Source of the DNA: Flavobacterium quisquiliarum
Lineage (GTDB): Bacteria > Bacteroidota > Bacteroidia > Flavobacteriales > Flavobacteriaceae
Direction of reading: 5' to 3'
NCBI RefSeq assembly: GCF_019308285.1
Contig: NZ_WWEM01000017.1
Coordinates: forward strand, 186,001-250,000
Length of the DNA stretch: 64,000 bases
Under the pieces are notes generated by a model, which was not told the origin of the DNA, searched no databases, and worked only from the letters and a program-made list of their open reading frames with translations. Shown in pieces: positions 40,205-49,955 of the stretch; position 1 is the first letter of the stretch; every line of letters starts with the position of its first letter. The position numbers and the translations under genes are program-made.

Positions 40205-41842
40205 ATGAATGTATTACAAACCGCAGATTACATTGTATTCTTTATTTACTTTGTCATAGTTACGGCTTATGGAATGTATATTTACAGAAGCAAAAAAACA
40301 GCTGCAACCAGTTCCAACGAATATTTCTTAGCCGAAGGTTCACTTACGTGGTGGGCAATCGGAGCTTCGTTGATTGCTTCTAATATTTCAGCAGAACATT
40401 TTATTGGTATGAGCGGTTCAGGCTTTGCCATCGGACTTGCGATTGCTTCTTACGAATGGATGTCGGCGGCCACATTAATTATTGTGGCAATGTTTATTTT
40501 ACCCGTTTATCTTAAAAATAAGATCTTTACCATGCCTCAGTTTCTCGCCAAAAGATACAGCGGGACAGTGAGTACAATTATGGCCATTATCTGGCTGTTG
40601 ATTTATGTATTTGTCAATCTTACGTCAATCATTTATTTAGGTGCTTTAGCCATTTCGTCTATCGCGCCAGTAAGTTTTCAATTTTGCGTTATTGCGCTGA
40701 GTTTATTCTCTGTAATTGTGACTTTAGGCGGTATGAAAGTAATTGGTTATACGGATATGTTTCAGGTTATTGTGCTCATTCTGGGTGGATTAGTGACGAC
40801 TTATTTGGCTTTGACCTTACTTTCAGATCAATTTGGTTTTGGGAAAGACATTCTAAAAGGACTTGCCATTATTGCTGATGAAGCACCGGGACATTTACAT
40901 ATGATTTTAGATGAATCCAATCCGCATTACAGTGAACTGCCGGGAATGTCGGTTTTGGTTGGAGGTATGTTGATCAATAATCTGGCGTATTGGGGCTGTA
41001 ATCAGTATATTGTTCAAAGAGCTTTAGGAGCCGATTTGAAGACTGCAAGAAAAGGAATTTTATTTGCTGCTTTCCTAAAATTATTAGTTCCAATTATTGC
41101 TGTTTTACCGGGTATTGCCATGTTTGTAATGCATGAAAACGGAATGTTTCAGCAGGAAATGGTGGATGCAGCAGGAGTTTTAAAACCAGATCATGCCTAT
41201 CCGACTTTAATGAATTTATTGCCTGCGGGATTAAAAGGCGTGGCTTTAGCAGCTTTAACGGCAGCAATTGTGGCTTCTTTAGCAGGAAAAGCCAATAGTA
41301 TTTCGACTATTTTTTCTTTAGATATTTATAAAAAATATTTCAATTCTCAGGCATCAGAAAAGAAATTGGTACGTACAGGAAGATGGTGCGTTGTCGTTTG
41401 TATGATTATTGCTGCTTTTGTAGCGCCGGCTTTAAAATCATTAGATCAGGCGTATCAGTTTATACAAGAATATGTGGGATTCTTTTCGCCAGGAGTTTTG
41501 GCTATTTTCTTGTTGGGAATGTTCTGGAAAAAAACAACACCAGCTGCTGGATTGGCAGGCGCATTATTAACAGTGCCACTTGCAGCGATTTTAAAATTCC
41601 TGCCAATGTGGACAGAAGGGGCTTTCCCAGATTATCCTTTCTTAGATCGTATGACTATTGTTTTCTTTATCATTGTATTGATAATGGTGGGAATTAGTTT
41701 GGCAAAACCAGTTTCTGAAGAGGAGTCTGAAATTCATAAAATAGAAGTAGATAAATCGATGTTCAAAGTATCATCAGAGTTTATTGTTGGTTCTTTTATT
41801 ATAAGTGGGATATTGGTGGCTTTGTACATTGTTTTCTGGTAG
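40205..41842 (+). CDS. SSS-family sodium/solute symporter (SGLT-like)
   Basis: A 545-residue transporter with about 14 membrane helices. The segments FLAEGSLTWWAIGASLIASNISAEHFIGMSG and the later FSPGVLAIFLLGMFWKK are typical of the SLC5/SSS family, where sodium drives uptake of a sugar, an inositol or a similar solute. The length is normal. It follows the HGSNAT-like gene closely. Known bacterial relatives carry galactose, and animal SLC5 members include myo-inositol carriers. Either would make sense here, with a GH2 beta-galactosidase and a myo-inositol oxygenase next door. The sequence alone does not tell which. Confidence 0.9.
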   Translation: MNVLQTADYIVFFIYFVIVTAYGMYIYRSKKTAATSSNEYFLAEGSLTWWAIGASLIASNISAEHFIGMSGSGFAIGLAIASYEWMSAATLIIVAMFILPVYLKNKIFTMPQFLAKRYSGTVSTIMAIIWLLIYVFVNLTSIIYLGALAISSIAPVSFQFCVIALSLFSVIVTLGGMKVIGYTDMFQVIVLILGGLVTTYLALTLLSDQFGFGKDILKGLAIIADEAPGHLHMILDESNPHYSELPGMSVLVGGMLINNLAYWGCNQYIVQRALGADLKTARKGILFAAFLKLLVPIIAVLPGIAMFVMHENGMFQQEMVDAAGVLKPDHAYPTLMNLLPAGLKGVALAALTAAIVASLAGKANSISTIFSLDIYKKYFNSQASEKKLVRTGRWCVVVCMIIAAFVAPALKSLDQAYQFIQEYVGFFSPGVLAIFLLGMFWKKTTPAAGLAGALLTVPLAAILKFLPMWTEGAFPDYPFLDRMTIVFFIIVLIMVGISLAKPVSEEESEIHKIEVDKSMFKVSSEFIVGSFIISGILVALYIVFW

Positions 41843-41845
41843 TTT

Positions 41846-42032
41846 TTGTTTTGCCACGAAGGCACAAAGGCTCAAATATTTATTGCACAGATTATTAAGA
41901 TTAAAAAGGATTTTTTTTCAAGCAGTCTCGATAGCTATCGGGAGCAGATTTTGGCAGATTAAAGTTGATCTCTTTTAAAAAAGAATCTGCGAAATCTGCT
42001 TAAATCTTTTCAAATCTGCGTGAAAAAAATTA
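41846..42032. repeat. large imperfect palindrome C
   Basis: The tract starts with TTGCCACGAAGGCACAAAGGC and contains arms 41943-41960 and 41984-42000 built from AGCAGATT / AATCTGC units (one mismatch and one gap). It also includes CTCGATAGCTATCGGG at 41927-41942. It resembles palindrome D in both outer ends and inner words. Confidence 0.65.
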
Positions 42033-42069
42033 GCAATACTATCGCGAATAAAAATTTAAATAATAACTA

Positions 42070-43599
42070 ATGAAAAGAAATTTTGTACTTGTACTGTTTG
42101 TTTTTTGCGTTTCCTTAACTGTTTCGGCACAGAAAGTATTTGATGTTAAAAAATACGGCGCTGTTGGAGACGGAAAAACATTAAATACAAAAGCAATCCA
42201 AAAAGCAATTGACGCAGCCAATAAAAGTAAAGGAGGAAAAGTTGTTTTTTCGAAAGGAACTTTTTTATCTGGAAGTATTGTTTTAAAAAGTGATGTAGAA
42301 TTGTTTTTTGAAGAAGGCGCTGTTTTGCTTGGAAGTACCAATCCAGATGATTATCCAAAATATGAAGGAATCAGAGCTTTTATTATAGCGAATGAATCCA
42401 AAAATATAGCAGTAAACGGAAAAGGAATTATAGACGGGCAAGGAAGAGATCTGGCTTTGGCAATTGATTCTCTGCACCATACAGGAGTGCGAATTGACCC
42501 GAAATATAATTACAGAAGAATGCGTCCTGAAGACGGAAGAGGAAAACTGATTTCGTTTGTTAAATGCGATTCGATTACCATGACTCAAATTACTTTGAAA
42601 AATAGTCCGGGCTGGACAATGTGCTTTAGAGCATGTAAAAACATTGTGATTGATTTTATGAAAGTGGAAAGCCGCGCGTATTGGAACAATGACGGAATTG
42701 ACCTTGATGGCTGTGAAAATGCCCAAATTACCAATTGTAATGTAAATGCTGCAGATGATGGAATCTGTTTGAAATCGGAAGTGCCGGGATTGCATAATAA
42801 CAATATTTACATTGGAAATTGTACCATTAGATCAAGTGCCAATGCAGTGAAATTTGGAACTGGTTCTTACGGAAGTTTCAAAAACGTAACGATTGAAAAT
42901 ATCAAGGTATTTGATACGTTCAGATCTGCGGTTGCCATTGAATCTGTTGATGGTGCGGAGATTGAAAATATCAAAGTTTCGGATATTACTGCCGTAAATA
43001 CTGGTAATGCAATCTTGATCCGTTTAGGTCATAGAAATGGAGATAAACCGGGTTATATTAAAAATGTATCAGTTAAAAATGTGAAAGTACAAGTTCCTTT
43101 TGGTCGTCCAGATATTGATTACGATATGCGCGGGCCTGAAGTCGATTATTTCCACAATCCGTTTCCAGCTTCAATTGCCGGAATTCCGGGGTATTTAATT
43201 GAAAATGTGACTTTAGAAAATATTGAAATCGTTTATCCAGGAAGAGCTTCAAAAGGCATGGCATATCATCCTTTAAGCCGATTGAAAGATGTAAAAGAAA
43301 ATAGCAACGGTTATCCTGAATTTACTATGTTTGGAGAATTACCATCTTGGGGATTTTATGTGCGTCACGTAAACGGAATCGAAATGAAGAACATCAAACT
43401 GATTTTAGATAAAGAAGATTTTCGTCCCGCTTTCGTTTTTGATGATGTAAAAAATCTGACCATGAAAGGAATTGATGTTCCGTTAGATAAAATCAATCAA
43501 ATTGTTTTTAAAGATGTTTCATCAAGTAATTTGGACAGCGAATCTCTAAAAAGAAAAATCGAACCAGAGCAAAATAAATTTGAATTACCAGCACATTAG
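42070..43599 (+). CDS. GH28 polygalacturonase-type enzyme 1
   Basis: A 509-residue secreted beta-helix glycosidase. The signal peptide is cut after VSAQ. The mature start FDVKKYGAVGDGKTLNT is the classic GH28/pectate-lyase-like opening. Candidate catalytic aspartates lie in NNDGIDLDG and AADDGICLKS. The GHG motif of endo-polygalacturonases is replaced by SSANAVKFGT, so an exo-acting or rhamnogalacturonan/xylogalacturonan specificity is more likely. It shares signal peptide and N-terminal wording with the following GH28 gene, which points to an old tandem duplication. It should act on pectin fragments in the periplasm. Confidence 0.9.
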   Translation: MKRNFVLVLFVFCVSLTVSAQKVFDVKKYGAVGDGKTLNTKAIQKAIDAANKSKGGKVVFSKGTFLSGSIVLKSDVELFFEEGAVLLGSTNPDDYPKYEGIRAFIIANESKNIAVNGKGIIDGQGRDLALAIDSLHHTGVRIDPKYNYRRMRPEDGRGKLISFVKCDSITMTQITLKNSPGWTMCFRACKNIVIDFMKVESRAYWNNDGIDLDGCENAQITNCNVNAADDGICLKSEVPGLHNNNIYIGNCTIRSSANAVKFGTGSYGSFKNVTIENIKVFDTFRSAVAIESVDGAEIENIKVSDITAVNTGNAILIRLGHRNGDKPGYIKNVSVKNVKVQVPFGRPDIDYDMRGPEVDYFHNPFPASIAGIPGYLIENVTLENIEIVYPGRASKGMAYHPLSRLKDVKENSNGYPEFTMFGELPSWGFYVRHVNGIEMKNIKLILDKEDFRPAFVFDDVKNLTMKGIDVPLDKINQIVFKDVSSSNLDSESLKRKIEPEQNKFELPAH

Positions 43600-43605
43600 T
43601 AGTTA

Positions 43606-43784
43606 GCCACTAAGACGCAAAGACGCAAAGTTTTTTGCCACAGATTATAAATTTTGTTTCACGCAGATCTTGCAGATTTTAGCAGATTTAATTTGATTTC
43701 TTAAAAAAAATCTGCAGAATCTGCTAAAATCTGCAAGATCTGCGTGAAACAAAAAAACTTAGTGCCTTTGCGCCTTTGTGGCAT
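43606..43784. repeat. large palindrome D between the two GH28 genes
   Basis: A perfect 36-base inverted repeat occupies 43653-43688 and 43718-43753 (built from GCAGATCTTGCAGATTTTAG). Outside it, GCCACTAAGACGCAAAGACG on the left and GCGCCTTTGTGGC on the right are also partly complementary. The spacer is 29 bases. The whole could fold into a hairpin of about 180 bases between the two coding regions. Confidence 0.9.
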
Positions 43785-43802
43785 AAAAAAAAATTAAAAA
43801 AT

Positions 43803-45242
43803 ATGAAAAAGAAATCTATAATCGCGCTCATCATTTTCTGCCTTTCGTTAACCGTTTCCGCACAGAAAATTTACGATATTAAAAAATACGGAGCAAAAGG
43901 AGACGGAAAAACAAATGATGCAGCAGCTATCCAAAAAGCAATTGATGCCTGCAGTAAAACGGGCGGAAGAGTTTTAATTCCAGCACCTTTTACCTTTTTG
44001 GCCGGGCCAATTGATGTAAAATCAAAAGTAGATTTGCATATCGAAGCTGGTGCTAAATTATTAGCAAGTCCTGACGAAAAGCTTTATACCAAAAGTGCTT
44101 TCAGAACCAATCCAGGAGAAGGAACAATTTGGATTGGCGGAGAAAATATTGAAGATTTTACCATTAGCGGCAGCGGGAAAATAGATGGAAACGGAATTTC
44201 TTTTATGGGTGCAGAAGAAGAGGATGCTTATGTCTTAAAACCGTTCAATGTATTAGACCCAAGACCTCACGTATTGACAATTATTGGCGGAAAAAATATC
44301 AGAATTAAAGATGTTCATATCGGAAATTCGGCGTATTGGACAGTTCATTTGATTGGTTGTAATGATGTTGTCATCAGTGGTATTACTTTACTGAATAGTT
44401 TGAAAGTCCGCAACAGCGACGGAATCGATTTAGATCATTCAAAAAATGTGAGAATCAGCGATTGTTATATCGAAAGTGGCGACGATTGTATCTGTTTGAA
44501 AAATAGAAGGGAGTTTGAAGAATTTGGTGCCTGCGAAAATATTACGGTAACCAATTGTACGATGACCAGCAGCAGCTGTGCCATTAAAATTGGTTCAGAA
44601 AATATGGATGCGATTCGACAAGTAGTTTTCAATAATTGTATCATCAAAAATAGCAATCGTGCATTAGGAATTCAAAACCGTGATGAAGGGACAGTAAGCG
44701 ATGTTATTTTCTCTAACATCATTATCGAAAGCAAATTAAATACCGATACTTGGTGGGGAAAAGCAGAACCAATTTATATAACGGCTTTCAGCAGAGCAAA
44801 AGCGAATCATAAAGATGCGAACTGGCGTTTTCCAAAAGGAGCAACAGAAGGAAAAGTAGGCGAGATTAAGAATATTTATTTTTCTAATATTCAATGTACA
44901 GGAGAAAACGGTGTTTTTGTAAGCGGAGAATCAAAAGATAAAATCAAGAATATTGTCTTTGATAATGTGAGTGTTTTTATGGACAAAACAACTTCTTTCC
45001 CTGGCGGATTATACGACAGACGACCTGCAAATGTAGAAGGTTTTGTAAGAGGAAGTACTTCAGGATTCTATTTTGATACTGCAGAAAGTATCAAAGTTCA
45101 GAACTGCACAGTGCAATGGGGTAAAAACAAACCAGATTATTTTAAATATGCAGTTGAAAGTAAAAATGTTGATGTTTTGAAAGTCATCAATTTAGATGGA
45201 GAAGCGGCTTTTCCAAATAAGTATGAGGCAGTTAAGAAGTGA
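43803..45242 (+). CDS. GH28 polygalacturonase-type enzyme 2
   Basis: About 479 residues from the ATG at 43803, which starts the signal peptide (MKKKSIIALIIFCLSLTVSAQ); an upstream in-frame ATG at 43776 lies in the palindrome and is less likely. The beta-helix opening YDIKKYGAKGDGKTND matches GH28. NSDGIDLDHS and SGDDCICLKN carry the candidate catalytic aspartates, closer to the canonical NTD and GDD motifs than in the first GH28 gene. GHG is replaced by SSCAIKIGS. Exo-action on galacturonan or a branched pectin is likely. The products would feed the same degradation as the GH51 and GH95 enzymes that follow. Confidence 0.9.
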   Translation: MKKKSIIALIIFCLSLTVSAQKIYDIKKYGAKGDGKTNDAAAIQKAIDACSKTGGRVLIPAPFTFLAGPIDVKSKVDLHIEAGAKLLASPDEKLYTKSAFRTNPGEGTIWIGGENIEDFTISGSGKIDGNGISFMGAEEEDAYVLKPFNVLDPRPHVLTIIGGKNIRIKDVHIGNSAYWTVHLIGCNDVVISGITLLNSLKVRNSDGIDLDHSKNVRISDCYIESGDDCICLKNRREFEEFGACENITVTNCTMTSSSCAIKIGSENMDAIRQVVFNNCIIKNSNRALGIQNRDEGTVSDVIFSNIIIESKLNTDTWWGKAEPIYITAFSRAKANHKDANWRFPKGATEGKVGEIKNIYFSNIQCTGENGVFVSGESKDKIKNIVFDNVSVFMDKTTSFPGGLYDRRPANVEGFVRGSTSGFYFDTAESIKVQNCTVQWGKNKPDYFKYAVESKNVDVLKVINLDGEAAFPNKYEAVKK

Positions 45243-45368
45243 TCTATTCTTGTGAAAGAATTATAAGTGTAAAAGTAACAATAAACTTTTGTGACGTGAT
45301 ACTTTTCATAGGCTCTAAAAAGATTAATTAATATATTGCAAGTATATTCTCAATATAAAAACAATACA

Positions 45369-47348
45369 ATGAAAAGAAATGTAATTTCAACATTATTCAT
45401 AAGTGGTTTACTATTTAGTAGTATTTATGGAAATGCTCAAAAAGCGACTTTAGAAGTTGATGCTTCCAAAACGATAACTAAAATCCAGCCAACTATGTTT
45501 GGTTTGTTTTTTGAAGACATCAATTTTGCTGCAGATGGCGGACTATACGCGGAAATGATTAAAAACAGATCTTTCGAATTTGAAAAACCTTTGATGGGAT
45601 GGGAACAGCCTAATACCAAAAGGTCATCTTTAAACAAAGAATCGGGTAGTGCACTGCCCATTAATATAGCATCCAATAATACTAATTTTTGCCGAGTTGA
45701 AATTAATAATGATAAAGGTTATGCTTTAATAAATGAAGGTTTCAGAGGAATGGGAGTAAAGAAAGATGCAAAATACAATCTTTCTTTAAAAGCGTCCAAT
45801 CCTAAAGGAGCCATCAAAAAAATCATTGTGCAGTTAATTGGTAAAGACCAAAAAGTACTGGGAGAAACGAGTATTATACCAAAATCGGAGCAATGGGCAA
45901 ATTATACAGCTCAAATTACAGCTACTCAAACCGAGGCAAAAGCAAAGCTGAAGATCACTTTTGAAGGAACAGGAACGATAGATTTAGATATGATTTCGCT
46001 GTTCCCAGAAGATACTTGGAAAAACAGAAAAAATGGCCTTCGTAAAGATCTTGTACAGCTTTTGTATGATATGAAACCCGGATTTTTACGTTTTCCAGGA
46101 GGTTGTATTGTAGAGGGAAGAACTTTGGCTGATCGTTACCAATGGAAAAAATCGATTGGAAATGTAGAAGATAGAGAAACAAAAATGAACCGTTGGAATG
46201 TAGAGTTCAACCATAAACTAACTCCTGATTATTTCCAAAGTTTCGGATTAGGTTTTTTTGAATATTTCCAGCTTTCAGAAGACATTGGCGCAGAACCGCT
46301 TCCAATTTTAAGCTGTGGTATGGCGTGTCAGTACAATACAGGAGAGTTGACTCCTTTAGACGAACTAGATCCTTATGTACAAGATGCTTTAGATTTGATT
46401 GAATTTGCGAATGGAGCAGTTACGACAACTTGGGGTAAAATCCGTTATGATATGGGACATCCAAAACCATTTAATTTAAAATATATCGGAGTTGGAAACG
46501 AACAATGGGGGCCAGATTATATTGATAGATATAAGATTTTTGAAAAAGCAATTAAAGCAAAATATCCAAACATTATAATTGTTTCAGGAAGCGGGCCTTC
46601 TCCAGATGGCGAACACTTTGATTTTGCAATGGAAGAACTTAAAAAACTGAATGCAGAGTTAGTTGATGAACATTATTACCAAAGCCCGAAATGGTTTAGG
46701 GAAAATGCCGGTCGTTATGATAAATATGACCGAAAAGGCCCAAAAATATTTGCTGGAGAATATGCAGCGCAAAGTGTTTCAGGTGCTAATCCAAATAACA
46801 GAAATAATTGGGAATGTGCTTTTTCTGAAGCGGCTTTTATAACAGGATTGGAAAGAAATGCTGCAGTAGTTCATTTAACATCTTACGCTCCTTTGATGGC
46901 ACACGAAGATGCTTGGCAATGGACACCAGATATGATTTGGTTCAATAATTTGGATTCTCACGGTTCAGCCAATTATTATGTACAGCAATTATTCTCCACC
47001 AATAAAGGAACAGATTTGTTGGATATTACTCAGGACGGAAAAGCTTTAATTGGTCAGAATAATTTATATGCTTCAGCAGTAAAAGATGTAAACAGTAAAG
47101 AAATTATTGTGAAATTGGTTAATACAGCATCAACAGCATCAGAAGTGAGTATCGACTTGAAAGGAGCAAAACTGGGATCAAAAGGAAGTATAATTAGTTT
47201 GGTAAGCGCAAATTTACAAGATGAAAATACGTTTGCAGAACCTAAAAAAATTACTCCAAAACAAAGTGAATACAAAATAACAAAAGGAAAGCAGCAATTG
47301 AATCTTCCTGCTTATTCTGTAACTGTTTTGAAATTGAAAACAATCTAA
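45369..47348 (+). CDS. GH51 alpha-L-arabinofuranosidase
   Basis: About 659 residues from the ATG at 45369 (signal peptide ending YGNAQ). The N-terminal ITKIQPTMFGLFFEDINFAADGGLYAEMIKNRSFEFE is diagnostic. A carbohydrate-binding-like insert spans about residues 80-210, then the barrel continues with LRFPGGCIVEG. The acid/base is Glu378 in GVGNEQWGPDY and the nucleophile Glu464 in FAGEYAAQ. A C-terminal beta domain closes the protein. It should remove arabinofuranose from arabinan, arabinogalactan or other arabinose-bearing side chains. It lies 126 bases after GH28 gene 2 in the same direction. Confidence 0.95.
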   Translation: MKRNVISTLFISGLLFSSIYGNAQKATLEVDASKTITKIQPTMFGLFFEDINFAADGGLYAEMIKNRSFEFEKPLMGWEQPNTKRSSLNKESGSALPINIASNNTNFCRVEINNDKGYALINEGFRGMGVKKDAKYNLSLKASNPKGAIKKIIVQLIGKDQKVLGETSIIPKSEQWANYTAQITATQTEAKAKLKITFEGTGTIDLDMISLFPEDTWKNRKNGLRKDLVQLLYDMKPGFLRFPGGCIVEGRTLADRYQWKKSIGNVEDRETKMNRWNVEFNHKLTPDYFQSFGLGFFEYFQLSEDIGAEPLPILSCGMACQYNTGELTPLDELDPYVQDALDLIEFANGAVTTTWGKIRYDMGHPKPFNLKYIGVGNEQWGPDYIDRYKIFEKAIKAKYPNIIIVSGSGPSPDGEHFDFAMEELKKLNAELVDEHYYQSPKWFRENAGRYDKYDRKGPKIFAGEYAAQSVSGANPNNRNNWECAFSEAAFITGLERNAAVVHLTSYAPLMAHEDAWQWTPDMIWFNNLDSHGSANYYVQQLFSTNKGTDLLDITQDGKALIGQNNLYASAVKDVNSKEIIVKLVNTASTASEVSIDLKGAKLGSKGSIISLVSANLQDENTFAEPKKITPKQSEYKITKGKQQLNLPAYSVTVLKLKTI

Positions 47349-47402
47349 AATTAGTATTCATACGAATAAAGGGTTGAAATAAAATTTTTTATTCGCACGA
47401 TT

Positions 47403-47417
47403 AAACCTGTCAGGTTT
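47403..47417. promoter_or_regulatory. palindrome AAACCTGTCAGGTTT before the GH95 gene
   Basis: A perfect 7-bp dyad around a single T, 67 bases before the GH95 start. The loop is too small for a stable hairpin, so a protein-binding site is one reading; a drifting repeat word is another. A short CGAATAAA/TTTATTCG pair (47363-47395) lies just upstream. Confidence 0.3.
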
Positions 47418-47483
47418 CTGTTGATAATTAAATACATATAAATTGCCCATTGATTTATCTTATCATTTAAAAAATAAAAACAC

Positions 47484-49955
47484 ATGCCTTACCATTCTCT
47501 TCAAAAAAGCCTTTTTTTATTGTTTGCATTAACAGGATTTTCTGTTTTTGCACAGCAAGATTTAAAACTGCAATACCAACAGCCAGCTGTAGAATGGACA
47601 GAAGCTTTGCCGGTAGGGAATGGTACACTTGGCGCAATGGTTTTTGGAAGAGTAGATTCCGAATTAATTCAGCTCAATGAAGCTACTTTGTGGAGTGGCG
47701 GACCGGTACAGAAAAATGTAAATCCAGATGCTTTCAAGAATCTAGCATTAATTAGAGAAGCGTTAACGAATGAGGATTTTGAGAAAGCCTATACTTTGAC
47801 TAAAAACATGCAAGGCCCCTACAGCGAAAGTTTTATGCCATTGGGAGATCTTATTTTAAAACAAGATTTTGGTGGACAAAAAACAGAGAATTATAATAGA
47901 AGTCTAGATTTACAGACAGGATTGGCAGTTACCAATTTTAGTGTTGCCGGTGTAAAGTACAAAAGAGAAATTTTTGCTTCGGCACCTGCGCAATGTATCG
48001 TGATTAAACTTTCAGCAGATCAACTTAAAAAATTATCTGTGACACTGGATGCTTCAAGTCTTTTGAAAAATGAAAGAACAGTACAAAATCAGACCTTGGT
48101 TTTAAAAGGAAAAGCGCCATCACATTCTGATCCAAATTATATTGATTACAACAAAGAACCAGTGATTTACGAAGATGCGTCAGGATGCAGAGGAATGCGT
48201 TTTGAACTGATTATTAAACCTGTCATAAAAGACGGAGAAATAAGTGCTGACGGAAATAAATTAGTGATTAAAAATGCCTCGGAGATTTTGCTTTTCGTTT
48301 CGGCAGCAACTAGTTTCAACGAATTTGATAAATGCCCTGACAGCGATGGAAAAGACGAACATCAATTCGCTGAAGCTCCGATTAAAAAGGCAATTGCTAA
48401 AAAGTACGATAGTTTATTAAAAGAGCATATAGCCGATTTTCAAAAACTCTTCAATAGGGTTTCCTTAAAGTTGAATGAAAAAGAAACCAATAAATCTAAT
48501 CTTGCAACAGATGTACGATTGGAAGAATATGCAAAAGGAGAAAAAGATGCTGGATTAGAAGCTTTGTTTTTTCAGTTTGGACGTTATTTGTTGATTTCTT
48601 CTTCTCGGACACACAACGCACCAGCCAATTTACAAGGAATTTGGAATAATAAACTTCGTGCGCCTTGGAGCAGTAACTACACAACAAACATCAATTTACA
48701 GATGAATTACTGGCCTGTAGAATCAGGAAGTTTGTCTGAATTATTTTTTCCGCTTGACGAATACATTAAAAATGCTTCTGTAACAGGAACCGAAACCGCC
48801 AAAAGTTATTATCATGCCAACGGCTGGGTTTTGCATCATAACTCTGATATCTGGGCGATGACGAATCCTGTGGGCGATTTTGGAAAAGGAGACCCTATGT
48901 GGGCAAACTGGTATATGGGAGCGAACTGGCTGAGCAGACATTTATGGGAACATTATGAATATACTGGCGATAAAGCTTATTTGAAAAAAGTATATCCAAT
49001 TATAAAAGGTGCTGCAGAATTTAGTTTAGATTGGCTGCAGAAAGACAAAAAAGGCCATTTGGTCACAATGCCTTCGACTTCGCCAGAAAATATGTTTTAT
49101 TACGATGGCAAAAAGAAAGGTGTTGTAACGACGGCTTCTACAATGGATATTGGAATTATTAAAGATTTATTCGAAAATACAGTTGAAGCTTCTAAAGTTT
49201 TAGGAACCGATTCAGAATTCAGAGAAAAAGTAAATAAAGCAGCTACTGAATTACTGCCTTTTCAAATTGGAAGTAAAGGACAATTATTAGAATGGTATAA
49301 AGATTTTGAAGAAGAAGATCCGCATCACAGGCATACTTCTCATTTGTATGCTTTGCATCCAGCTAATTTAATTTCGCCACTCAATACACCAGAATTAGCC
49401 ACAGCAGCAAAGAAAACATTAGAACTGCGCGGCGACGATGGAACAGGCTGGAGTTTAGCTTGGAAAGTAAATATGTGGGCGAGACTTTTAGACGGAAATC
49501 ACGCTTATACATTATTCAAAAATCAATTAAGGTTAACAAAAGATAATGATCCTAAGTACAAACGACACGGAGGTTGTTATCCAAATTTGTTTGATGCGCA
49601 TCCGCCTTTTCAGATTGATGGAAACTTTGCAGGAACTGCCGGTGTGATCGAAATGTTAATGCAGAGCCAGAATAAAGAAATTCATTTGCTTCCAGCGCTT
49701 CCAGATGCTTGGACAGACGGAGAAATTAAAGGCATTACTGCAAAAGGTAATTTTAAAGTAGATATTAAATGGAATGCAGGTAAATTGACTCAAGCAAAAA
49801 TTGTGTCTAATATTGGAGGCACTTGTTCTGTAAGGTCTGCTGAACCATTTATAATTGAAAAACTAAACGTTAAAAGTAAAAAATCATCTATTGGTTATAC
49901 GGCAACATTTGATACTAAAAAAGGAATGACTTATAATGTTGTGCCTACGAAATAG
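47484..49955 (+). CDS. GH95 alpha-L-fucosidase / alpha-L-galactosidase
   Basis: An 823-residue secreted enzyme with a signal peptide ending VFAQ. The N-terminal beta domain carries WTEALPVGNGTLGAMVFGRV and LNEATLWSGGP, typical of GH95. The catalytic (alpha/alpha)6 domain has LQGIWNNKLRAPWSSNYTTN with the paired asparagines that activate water, Glu535 in STSPENMF and Asp712 in FQIDGNFAGTAG. GH95 members cleave alpha-1,2-L-fucose or alpha-L-galactose, both found in xyloglucan and pectin side chains. Its 3' end overlaps the convergent TPR gene by 11 bases. It ends the rightward glycosidase run. Confidence 0.93.
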   Translation: MPYHSLQKSLFLLFALTGFSVFAQQDLKLQYQQPAVEWTEALPVGNGTLGAMVFGRVDSELIQLNEATLWSGGPVQKNVNPDAFKNLALIREALTNEDFEKAYTLTKNMQGPYSESFMPLGDLILKQDFGGQKTENYNRSLDLQTGLAVTNFSVAGVKYKREIFASAPAQCIVIKLSADQLKKLSVTLDASSLLKNERTVQNQTLVLKGKAPSHSDPNYIDYNKEPVIYEDASGCRGMRFELIIKPVIKDGEISADGNKLVIKNASEILLFVSAATSFNEFDKCPDSDGKDEHQFAEAPIKKAIAKKYDSLLKEHIADFQKLFNRVSLKLNEKETNKSNLATDVRLEEYAKGEKDAGLEALFFQFGRYLLISSSRTHNAPANLQGIWNNKLRAPWSSNYTTNINLQMNYWPVESGSLSELFFPLDEYIKNASVTGTETAKSYYHANGWVLHHNSDIWAMTNPVGDFGKGDPMWANWYMGANWLSRHLWEHYEYTGDKAYLKKVYPIIKGAAEFSLDWLQKDKKGHLVTMPSTSPENMFYYDGKKKGVVTTASTMDIGIIKDLFENTVEASKVLGTDSEFREKVNKAATELLPFQIGSKGQLLEWYKDFEEEDPHHRHTSHLYALHPANLISPLNTPELATAAKKTLELRGDDGTGWSLAWKVNMWARLLDGNHAYTLFKNQLRLTKDNDPKYKRHGGCYPNLFDAHPPFQIDGNFAGTAGVIEMLMQSQNKEIHLLPALPDAWTDGEIKGITAKGNFKVDIKWNAGKLTQAKIVSNIGGTCSVRSAEPFIIEKLNVKSKKSSIGYTATFDTKKGMTYNVVPTK

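Noticed and set aside
42283..42795. 170-codon open frame on the minus strand inside the first GH28 gene
   Set aside because: It lies antisense to a clear GH28 enzyme, has no recognisable domain and no promoter. It is a shadow of the coding frame.
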